A DNA stretch of 5,281 nucleotides from an uncultured Lachnospiraceae bacterium (lineage in GTDB: Bacteria; Bacillota; Clostridia; Lachnospirales; Lachnospiraceae), in contig CAJOQO010000206.1 in NCBI GenBank assembly GCA_905236545.1, positions 1-5,281 of the forward strand, written 5' to 3'. The notes under the pieces are model-generated. The model did no database searches and had not been told where the DNA came from. It saw only the letters and a program-made list of their open reading frames with translations. The position numbers were made by a program, and so were the translations under genes. Below, one piece after another: positions 1 to 5,281 of this stretch (position 1 is the first letter of the stretch; the number at the start of each line of letters is the position of its first letter).

Positions 1-55
1 CACAGGGGTTCCTGAGCGGCAGACTTTCGGGGGTCGGAGCGAAGGAACCCCTGTG
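1..55. repeat. 13-bp perfect inverted repeat with 29-nt spacer
   Basis: The arm at 1-13 (CACAGGGGTTCCT) is the exact reverse complement of the arm at 43-55. The arms begin at the first base of the window, so the stem may extend further left. No T-run follows 55 on the plus strand, so it is not a standard intrinsic terminator in that direction; on the minus strand the flank lies outside the window. The 29-nt spacer is long for a terminator. It could be a structured RNA element, the end of a repeat, or a long-loop hairpin belonging to a gene to the left. The repeat is seen directly; its function is unknown. The rest of 56-85 shows nothing I can assign. Confidence 0.6.
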
Positions 56-85
56 GCTGCCGACTGGTGCTCAGGGGCGGCTTGT

Positions 86-124
86 CACAAAAGAAAAGCG
101 CGGCGGTCAAAAGACTGCCGCGCT
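86..124 (-). terminator. Intrinsic terminator of the LacI-like gene
   Basis: On the minus strand a 12-bp stem (97-108 pairing with 113-124, with one G-U pair when read as RNA on the plus strand) closes a TTTT loop and is followed directly by a T-rich tract (TTTCTTTTGTG, positions 96-86). It sits about 30 nt after the stop codon of the leftward gene, exactly where a rho-independent terminator should be. The other flank (ATATTTTCT, 125-133) is also moderately T-rich on the plus strand, so weak bidirectional action is possible. Confidence 0.9.
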
Positions 125-154
125 ATATTTTCTCCGGAAGGAAGACGAAAGCAA

Positions 155-1015
155 TCACACGTCGGGAGCGTTCCCGACCGTACCGCCTTCCATGAACTCG
201 ACCGGCAGGATGGCGGGGAGGCGGCTCGCTGTGTCCGGGTGCCCGAGCAGATCAACCAGACGGCGGGCGGCCAGCTTCCCGAGCTGGTCACAGTCCTGGC
301 GGACCGTGGTCAGCCTGGGGCGGAGCGTCTGCGTCAGCGGGATACCGTCATATCCGGCAAAGGAGATATCTTCCGGAATCCGCATCGCGCATTCTTTCGC
401 CGCGTCCTGTGCGCCAAGATAGGAAATATCGTCAGGAAGAAGGATGAATGTAGGACGCTCCGGAAGCATGAGAAGACCGGTCACGAGCTTTCTGGTCAGC
501 CGGATGTCGTCATACCGCCCTTCCTGGATATATTCATCCGGAATGGGAAGGTGATGACAGGACATCACATTGCGGAACTGCATGATCCGGGCACGCGTCA
601 CGATCGAGTTGTTGTGTCCATGCACAAAAGCGATGCGGCGGTGTCCCTTTGAGATGGCGTGTTCCACGAGCATCTCGATTCCTGTCTCATTGTCCGAGAG
701 TACGGCGGGAGAACGTTTGAACAGATGATCGATCGTAACACAGGGGATCCCGCTGTAAACCAGATTCCGGATGCTTTCGGAACTGTAATCAGCACACACC
801 ACACATACGGCGTCGAGACGGCCGGCACGGCAATAATCCGTATACCCTGTCTCTGTGCTGACCAGCCGGTTGTTTATGAAGGTGACTTCGCAGCCAAGCT
901 CCTCGGCTTCCTCCTTGAAAGCGTTCAGAACCAGGGAAAAGAACGGATGCGTCAGCCCTCTGTTGCTTTCCTCCGCATATACGATCCCAAGTCTTTTCAG
1001 CGTATTCTCTGCCAT
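155..1015 (-). CDS. LacI-family ligand-binding domain protein lacking the N-terminal HTH
   Basis: The 286-residue product matches the periplasmic-binding-protein-like effector domain of LacI/GalR regulators. Residues 8-41 (KRLGIVY, then HPFFSLVLNAFKEEAEELG) are the usual start of that domain. IPCVTIDH (90-97), VLSDNETG followed by GHRRIAFVHG (105-133), and PEDISFAGYDG then LRPRLTTVRQ (214-240) are hallmark segments. Family members are normally about 330-340 residues with a roughly 55-residue helix-turn-helix in front; here that head is absent. The start is well supported: AGGAGG sits 7 nt before the ATG and an in-frame TGA lies ten codons upstream, so no longer in-frame form exists. There is no signal peptide, so it should be cytosolic. 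It is divergent from the kinase and transporter genes, the typical position of their regulator, and probably binds a sugar or related ligand. How it would contact DNA is unclear; it may partner with another protein or act as a sensor only. Confidence 0.88.
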   Translation of the reverse strand: MAENTLKRLGIVYAEESNRGLTHPFFSLVLNAFKEEAEELGCEVTFINNRLVSTETGYTDYCRAGRLDAVCVVCADYSSESIRNLVYSGIPCVTIDHLFKRSPAVLSDNETGIEMLVEHAISKGHRRIAFVHGHNNSIVTRARIMQFRNVMSCHHLPIPDEYIQEGRYDDIRLTRKLVTGLLMLPERPTFILLPDDISYLGAQDAAKECAMRIPEDISFAGYDGIPLTQTLRPRLTTVRQDCDQLGKLAARRLVDLLGHPDTASRLPAILPVEFMEGGTVGNAPDV

Positions 1016-1080
1016 GTTCCCGCCTCCTGTCAGCCGCCAGGCTCATCCGGCCGGTTTATCCTGCCCTGTGAACAGTGACC

Positions 1081-1102
1081 ATTATCAGAACCTATTGTAT
1101 CA
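1081..1102 (-). promoter_or_regulatory. Candidate promoter for the LacI-like gene
   Basis: Read on the minus strand, TGATACAAT (1102-1094) is an extended -10 element: a TGN motif directly followed by TACAAT, one mismatch from TATAAT. A second -10-like hexamer, GATAAT, lies at 1086-1081. No convincing -35 hexamer is seen at the right distance, which an extended -10 can tolerate. Use of the first would give a leader of about 70 nt before the ATG. This is a prediction from consensus only. Confidence 0.45.
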
Positions 1103-1137
1103 GATAACAGAGTGATTGTGGGACAAAATTAACGTCA

Positions 1138-1167
1138 TTGTTTTCTGTTCCCATAACGTGCTATGAT
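1138..1167 (+). promoter_or_regulatory. Candidate promoter for the kinase-transporter operon
   Basis: TGCTATGAT (1159-1167) is an extended -10 element with TATGAT, one mismatch from consensus. TTGTTT (1138-1143) lies 18 bp upstream as a weak -35. Transcription would begin near 1174, about 30 nt before the kinase ATG at 1205. A start near 1174 also argues against the alternative in-frame ATG at 1163, which overlaps the -10. An imperfect palindrome (CATA-N6-TATG, 1152-1165) overlaps the -10 and could be an operator, but this is weak. Confidence 0.5.
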
Positions 1168-1204
1168 TACATGGTCAGGAGAATTGTTTCCGGAGGGTTT
1201 GATC

Positions 1205-2344
1205 ATGAGCATAAAAAGAATCATCTGTGCAGGGCATGTCTGCCTGGATATCACTCCCGCGATCCCCGGTCAGGGAGCCCGGGGAAAAATCGGGGAGATT
1301 CTGGCACCGGGAAAGCTTCTTCAGGTTGGACGGGCCTCCCTTTCTGTCGGAGGCGCAGTCTCAAGCACCGGACTTGGCCTGAAGGTGCTGGGGGCGGAAG
1401 TATCTCTGATGGGGAAGATCGGAAATGACGCTTTTGGCGGACAGATCCTGAAGGAATTCGGCAGGTATGGAGCGCAGGAAGGGCTGATCGTTCAGGAGGA
1501 GGATGCGACCAGCTATACGGTGGCGATTGCGGTTCCGGGGATCGACCGGATCTTTCTGCATCATCCGGGGGCGAATGACACATTCTGTGACAGGGATATT
1601 CCGTGGGAGAAGGTCAGGGGGGCCGCTCTGTTTCATTTCGGGTATCCTCCGATCATGCGGGCGGTCTATGAGAATGACGGAAAAGAGCTGCAGAAGATTC
1701 TTACTCATGCGAAGGAAGCGGGCTGTGCGACGAGCCTCGATCTGGCGATGGTGGATCCGGATTCGGATGCCGGAAAACAGAACTGGGCCAGGATCCTTGA
1801 GAAGGCGCTGCCCCTGACAGACTTCTTCTGCCCGAGTATCGAGGAACTGTGCTGGATGCTGGATGAGGAGCGCTATCTGTCCTGGAAGGAGCGCTCCGAC
1901 GGACGGGATATGACAACGGTTCTGGATGTGGACCGGGATATCCGTCCCCTGGCCGGGCGGTGCATGGAGATGGGGTGCAAGGTGCTGTTTTTGAAATGCG
2001 GAGCTCCCGGCATGTATCTGAAGACGGCGGACCGCCGGACCCTGGACAGGATCAGCCCTGCCGCCGGGCTTGACAGCGCCGGATGGGCGGACAGGGATTT
2101 CTTTGAGAGAAGCTATCTTCCCCGGAAGGTGCTTTCGGGAACCGGAGCAGGGGATACCAGCATCGCGGCCTTCCTGAAGGCCATGCTGGACGGGTATGAT
2201 CCGGAGATGGCCATGCACCTTGCAGCCGGAACCGGCGCTTCCTGCGTGGAAGCTTATGATTCTCTCAGCGGACTCAGGAGCTTTGAGGAACTGAAGGAAA
2301 AGATAGCGGCAGGCTGGGAAAAAGTGCCTGGTACAGCATCGTGA
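1205..2344 (+). CDS. PfkB/ribokinase-family carbohydrate kinase
   Basis: The 379-residue cytosolic product should transfer phosphate from ATP to a sugar, polyol or related hydroxyl compound. Visible signatures in order: CAGHVCLDITP (8-18), the GG motif and following helix (SVGGAVSSTGLGLKVLG, 47-63), GKIGNDAFG (70-78), PGAND (121-125), TSLDLAMVD (176-184), PSIEEL (210-215), and the C-terminal GTGAGDT (312-318), whose Asp317 is the expected catalytic base and whose glycines form the anion hole. The start at 1205 was chosen because GGAGG (1192-1196) lies 8 nt upstream; an in-frame ATG 14 codons earlier overlaps the promoter and has no ribosome binding site. It is longer than the usual 300-330 residues, with extra sequence around 218-245 and 280-305. 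The Asn of the GG helix and of the NxxE motif are both Ser (Ser54, Ser211). The family cannot be taken to substrate level. It is followed after 130 nt by an ABC importer, so it probably acts on the imported solute or a breakdown product. Confidence 0.93.
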   Translation: MSIKRIICAGHVCLDITPAIPGQGARGKIGEILAPGKLLQVGRASLSVGGAVSSTGLGLKVLGAEVSLMGKIGNDAFGGQILKEFGRYGAQEGLIVQEEDATSYTVAIAVPGIDRIFLHHPGANDTFCDRDIPWEKVRGAALFHFGYPPIMRAVYENDGKELQKILTHAKEAGCATSLDLAMVDPDSDAGKQNWARILEKALPLTDFFCPSIEELCWMLDEERYLSWKERSDGRDMTTVLDVDRDIRPLAGRCMEMGCKVLFLKCGAPGMYLKTADRRTLDRISPAAGLDSAGWADRDFFERSYLPRKVLSGTGAGDTSIAAFLKAMLDGYDPEMAMHLAAGTGASCVEAYDSLSGLRSFEELKEKIAAGWEKVPGTAS

Positions 2345-2357
2345 AGAGACATCCTGT

Positions 2358-2431
2358 TGCTGCATGGTCAGCAGGCATTTCTGATCCAGGAATCAGAAAC
2401 ACAGGGCTACAGTGTGAGAATCTGCTCACAC
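2358..2431 (+). promoter_or_regulatory. Three successive hairpins in the kinase-to-transporter gap
   Basis: The 130-nt gap between the kinase stop and the binding-protein start holds three inverted repeats, each with a 6-nt loop: TGCTG/CAGCA (2358-2362 with 2369-2373), TTTCTGAT/ATCAGAAA (2378-2385 with 2392-2399) and GTGTGAG/CTCACAC (2412-2418 with 2425-2431). None is followed by a T-tract, so they are not canonical terminators. Known roles of such intercistronic structures are mRNA end protection or processing that sets different levels of a binding protein relative to upstream genes. The last palindrome could instead be a protein-binding site in DNA. The pairing is seen; the role is inferred. 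Confidence 0.5.
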
Positions 2432-2474
2432 AGGCGGGAACGGTTTCGACAATTGTTTACGAGGAGGAAAAAGG

Positions 2475-4073
2475 ATGAACAGGAAATTGACTTTGGCGAC
2501 GGGATGCGCGCTTGCGGCCGGCATGATGATGGCCTGCACGGCAGGGGCGGCGGAAGAGGGGCTGCTCCGGACTGCGGTTCTGTATGATATGACTACGATG
2601 GATGTCACGAAGACGACGGACAATTACATGGTACCCATGAATGTGTTCGACCGTCTGTTTGAGACGAGGATGGAGGACGGGACAGCGCAGGTTGTCGGAA
2701 GCCTGTGCACGGACTATGCAGTGAGCGATGACGGTCTGATCTACAACTTCACGCTCCGCGACGGCGTTGTCTTCTCGAATGGCAGCCCGCTGACTGCGAC
2801 GGATGTGCAGTATTCTTTTGAGCGCCTTCTGAAGGCGGGCGGGGATAACATGGATATTGCGGAGGAGATTGCCGGGGCCGCTGAGGTGGAGAGCGGAAAG
2901 TCTGACACCCTGTCCGGCTTCGCGATGATGGATGATCTGCATTTCTCCATTACGCTGCAGAAGCCGAATGCCGGATTCCTTGCGGAGCTTTCCGCTCCGG
3001 CCATGTCGATCGTGGATGCCGAGACCATGGAAAAGGTGAAGAACTTCGGAACGGAGTGCGCGGATACGATCGGCAGCGGTCCTTATCTCGTGACCGAGTG
3101 GGTGGCAAATGACCATTATACCCTGGAATACAATCCGAAATACTGGGGAGAGGAGCCTACGGTTAAGAAGGTGATCGTTCAGGTGATCCCGGATGCCGGA
3201 ACCCAGAACCTGATGTTCCAGAATGGAGAGCTGGATCTTGTCGACCTGAAGGATCAGGACAGTACGATCGTGGAATCGGTCTATAAGACGATGTACGCGG
3301 ATCAGATCGTGAGCACGCCGAAGGTGGGACTGGATTTTCTGTCTTTCAACGAGAACCAGGAGTATCTGAAGGATGTCAGGGTGCGTGAAGCGATCCATAT
3401 GGCGGTGGATGTCGATACGCTGATCAGCAGTATCTACAATGGCGACGCAGTCCGTGAAGCCGGGATCATCCCTGCAGGAGTCTGGGCACATAACAGCGAG
3501 CTGGAGCCTGTTTCCTACGATCCGGATGGAGCGAAGGCGCTTCTGAAAGAAGCAGGATATCAGGACGGCGAGGTTTCGTTTGAGCTTTCGATGGATAACG
3601 GCACGACGGATTCCAATAAGAAGCTGGTTTACCAGGCGATCAGTGAGCAGCTGAAAGCGGTCGGGATCAACGCGACGCTCAAGGGGTATGACCATGCTGT
3701 CTGGCTCGACAGGCGAAACAGCGGAAGCATGGATTCGTTCATCGCTTCCTGGGGAATGGACTACAATGACCCCGCGAACATCATGTATACTTTCTTCGGC
3801 AGTGAGAAGAATACAGCGCAGAGAAGCCTGAACTATCAGGACAAGGATATCATAGACAGGGTTGCCGCGGCACCCGCGATTACCGATGACGATACGCGTG
3901 AGAAGGAATACCAGGATCTGGAGAAGAAGATCATCGGTGAGGACTTTGCCTGGCTGCCCCTGTATGAGAATCTGCATCTGTACTGCATCGGCGACCGTGT
4001 GGAGCATTTTACGCCGCAGTGGGCGGGCTTTTCGGACTTCTATGTAACGGATGTCGTATTGAAACAGGAGTAA
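2475..4073 (+). CDS. ABC transporter extracellular solute-binding protein, family 5 (DppA/OppA type)
   Basis: The 532-residue product is the usual length for a family 5 binding protein, which captures peptides, and in some members oligosaccharides, nickel or opines, outside the membrane and delivers them to the permease pair. An N-terminal signal (residues 1-25) ends in MMAC, giving a possible lipoprotein Cys21, with an alternative AGA-A cleavage site just after. Family segments in order: DGLIYNFTLRDGVVF (86-100) and LTATDVQYSFERLL (106-119), GSGPYLVTEW then YNPKYWG (200-225), LKDVRVREAIHMAVDVDTLI (298-317), YDPDGAKALLKEAGY (348-362) and SWGMDYNDPAN (425-435). Asp429 falls where OppA/DppA have the Asp that holds the ligand's alpha-amino group (recalled family knowledge; alignment by eye). 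GGAGG (2463-2467) lies 7 nt before the ATG. The next permease begins 3 nt after the stop. Substrate is not determined: peptide, amino-sugar conjugate or oligosaccharide all remain possible. Confidence 0.95.
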   Translation: MNRKLTLATGCALAAGMMMACTAGAAEEGLLRTAVLYDMTTMDVTKTTDNYMVPMNVFDRLFETRMEDGTAQVVGSLCTDYAVSDDGLIYNFTLRDGVVFSNGSPLTATDVQYSFERLLKAGGDNMDIAEEIAGAAEVESGKSDTLSGFAMMDDLHFSITLQKPNAGFLAELSAPAMSIVDAETMEKVKNFGTECADTIGSGPYLVTEWVANDHYTLEYNPKYWGEEPTVKKVIVQVIPDAGTQNLMFQNGELDLVDLKDQDSTIVESVYKTMYADQIVSTPKVGLDFLSFNENQEYLKDVRVREAIHMAVDVDTLISSIYNGDAVREAGIIPAGVWAHNSELEPVSYDPDGAKALLKEAGYQDGEVSFELSMDNGTTDSNKKLVYQAISEQLKAVGINATLKGYDHAVWLDRRNSGSMDSFIASWGMDYNDPANIMYTFFGSEKNTAQRSLNYQDKDIIDRVAAAPAITDDDTREKEYQDLEKKIIGEDFAWLPLYENLHLYCIGDRVEHFTPQWAGFSDFYVTDVVLKQE

Positions 4074-4076
4074 AAC

Positions 4077-5000
4077 ATGGTGCGAGGTGTGCTTGAACGC
4101 CTGCTGCAGTCCATTCTTGTGCTGCTGGGGGCGGCACTCATGATCTTTGTCATGCTGCGGATCATACCGGGAAACCCGATCGCAGTGATGATGGGCGAGC
4201 ACGTGGATACCGCGGTCATCAGGAGGATGACCGCGGAGCTCGGGCTCGATCAGCCGATCCTGATTCAGTTTTTTCGTTATCTGCGGGGAGCGGTCTGCGG
4301 TGATTTCGGTACCAGCTACTCTCTGGGCAGGCCTGTGTCGCAGCTCCTGGCTGCCGCATTTCTCAACACACTGAAACTGGCCCTGATGGCGTCAGTGTTC
4401 GCGTGGTTTCTCGGTATCACAAGCGGGATTATCGCCGCTGTCAGAAAGAATTCCATTCTGGACCGTCTGTTTATGGGAGGTTCCCTTCTCGGTGTATCCA
4501 TGCCGGTCTTTATGACGGCCATGATTCTTCAGTATTTCCTGGCGTTCCGTCTCAAGCTGTTTCCGATCTCCGGTTCGGACAGTTTTGCGGCGTTCATCCT
4601 GCCCGCGATTGCCCTCGGCTGGAACAGTGCCGGCAGTGTCGCCCGCCTGGTCCGGTCGACCCTGCTTGAGATTCTGGAGGAGGACTATATTGATACGGCC
4701 CGTGCAAAGGGGAGAGGCCAGATGGGAGTTCTCCTTGTTCATGCGATGCGCAACGCGATGCTGCCTGTCGTCACGATGATGGCGATTCAGGTCTCCGGGC
4801 TGCTGTCCGGCGCTGTGATTACGGAGACGATCTTTTCGATCAACGGGATCGGACGTCTTGCCGTACAGGCGATCGGTTCGAGGGATATCCCGCTTCTGCA
4901 GGGGACGGTTCTGCTTTCCGCCACTGTAGTGATCATCGGTAATTTCCTGGCGGATTCGCTCTACAGTGTGCTGGATCCCCGGATCAGAAAGGAGGCGTGA
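4077..5000 (+). CDS. ABC transporter permease, DppB/OppB type
   Basis: This 307-residue integral membrane protein is the first of the two permease subunits that form the channel of a peptide/opine/nickel-type importer. About six hydrophobic segments are visible (roughly 9-30, 97-122, 132-158, 169-188, 229-252 and 272-297). The region between the first two contains the family's GLDQPILIQFFRYL and GDFGTSY motifs (56-81). The cytoplasmic coupling loop that docks onto the ATPase is clear: DTARAKG (206-212) followed by RNAMLP (225-230), the EAA-loop pattern. ETIFSINGIGRL (250-261) and SVLDPRIR (297-304) are also typical. Its ribosome binding site AGGAG (4066-4070) lies within the last codons of the binding-protein gene, and the genes are 3 nt apart, suggesting coupled translation. 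Length and all segments are intact. Confidence 0.96.
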   Translation: MVRGVLERLLQSILVLLGAALMIFVMLRIIPGNPIAVMMGEHVDTAVIRRMTAELGLDQPILIQFFRYLRGAVCGDFGTSYSLGRPVSQLLAAAFLNTLKLALMASVFAWFLGITSGIIAAVRKNSILDRLFMGGSLLGVSMPVFMTAMILQYFLAFRLKLFPISGSDSFAAFILPAIALGWNSAGSVARLVRSTLLEILEEDYIDTARAKGRGQMGVLLVHAMRNAMLPVVTMMAIQVSGLLSGAVITETIFSINGIGRLAVQAIGSRDIPLLQGTVLLSATVVIIGNFLADSLYSVLDPRIRKEA

Positions 5001-5003
5001 GTC

Positions 5004-5281
5004 ATGCTTCCAAACCGGTCACGGAAGATCGCGGAAGAATATGAGAAGAAACTGAATGCCGTCGGCGGCCAGGATTCGCCGGACAAAGGAACCGGTTCTG
5101 CCCGGCATGGACAGGGGGACGAAGACTGGAAGAAAAGCCAGATCGGGGAGGAGGAGACAGTTCTCACTCTGATGAGGCGCCTGGTCCGGGAGAATAAGCT
5201 TGCCGTTTTTTCGACTGTCGTGATTCTTTTGTTTATCCTGGGAGCGGTTCTGGCTCCGGTGCTGACGCCATACAACCCCGC
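5004..5281 (+). CDS. ABC transporter permease, DppC/OppC type (5' part, cut by window edge)
   Basis: The frame opens at ATG 5004, 3 nt after the preceding permease and 8 nt after GGAGG (4991-4995), and stays open to the window edge (92 full codons). Residues 57-92 match the start of a DppC/OppC permease: a basic stretch (MRRLVRENKLAVFS) leading into the first membrane helix (about 67-86) and then the typical APVLTPYNP. This second permease pairs with the one upstream. Unusually, about 55 mostly charged, hydrophilic residues precede the helix, longer than the 20-30 common in the family; this tail is rich in Glu, Lys and Gly and likely cytoplasmic. The rest of the protein, including its coupling loop, and the expected ATPase genes lie outside the window. 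Confidence 0.9.
   Translation, partial: MLPNRSRKIAEEYEKKLNAVGGQDSPDKGTGSARHGQGDEDWKKSQIGEEETVLTLMRRLVRENKLAVFSTVVILLFILGAVLAPVLTPYNP

Noticed and set aside
1..55. tRNA, T-box or SRP RNA explanation for the inverted repeat
   Set aside because: No T-arm sequence, T-box antiterminator motif or conserved SRP tetraloop region could be found.
53..652. A 199-codon plus-strand frame over the LacI-like gene
   Set aside because: It runs through the terminator and antisense to the LacI-like domain, has no ribosome binding site, and its sequence resembles no family.
1163..1204. An upstream in-frame ATG that would extend the kinase by 14 residues
   Set aside because: It overlaps the probable -10 element, lacks a ribosome binding site, and the added residues precede the normal start of the kinase fold.
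1361..2365. A 334-codon open frame on the minus strand opposite the kinase
   Set aside because: It has no family resemblance and a composition typical of an antisense shadow; the sense kinase carries all expected motifs.
2378..2399. Hairpin as an intrinsic terminator after the kinase
   Set aside because: The 8-bp stem is AT-rich and is followed by CACAGGGCT, with no T-tract.
2436..2449. Possible CcpA cre site (around AACGGTTTC)
   Set aside because: Compared with TGWAANCGNTNWCA it misses several fixed positions on both sides of the central CG. A second candidate around 1127-1140 fails as well.
2457..4202. A 581-codon open frame on the minus strand opposite the binding-protein gene
   Set aside because: Its translation is rich in His, Arg and Ile with no recognisable domain, and it lies fully antisense to a clear family 5 binding protein. 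Codon bias of the real gene keeps the opposite frame open.

Overview
The window looks like chromosomal DNA of a moderately GC-rich Gram-positive Clostridia, plausibly Lachnospiraceae. Three observations support this: strong AGGAGG-type ribosome binding sites lie 5-8 nt before every start codon, the promoters are of the extended -10 type, and the protein families match those of gut clostridia. This taxonomic call is inference; no rRNA or marker gene is present.

Layout from left to right. Positions 1-55 hold a 13-bp perfect inverted repeat of unknown role. A leftward gene (155-1015) encodes a LacI-type sugar-binding regulator domain that lacks the usual DNA-binding head, and a clear intrinsic terminator (86-124) follows it. 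A 189-bp divergent control region (1016-1204) carries one extended -10 promoter candidate in each direction. Rightward from there run a PfkB/ribokinase-family carbohydrate kinase (1205-2344), a 130-bp gap containing three successive small hairpins or palindromes, a family 5 (DppA/OppA-type) extracellular solute-binding protein (2475-4073), a DppB/OppB-type permease (4077-5000) and the start of a DppC/OppC-type permease (5004 to the window edge). The last three genes are separated by only 3 nt each and are surely one operon; the ATPase genes are expected just beyond the right edge.

Taken together this is an uptake-and-phosphorylation locus. A peptide-type ABC importer brings in a solute, a PfkB-family kinase probably phosphorylates the carbohydrate or polyol part of it, and a divergently encoded LacI-like protein probably senses the ligand. 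Pairing a peptide-type importer with a sugar kinase raises the possibility that the substrate is an oligosaccharide or a sugar-amino acid conjugate, but the sequence does not identify it. The most unusual points are the LacI-like protein without its helix-turn-helix, the structured kinase-to-transporter gap, and the long charged N-terminal tail on the second permease. I found no mobile element, CRISPR array, tRNA or rRNA.
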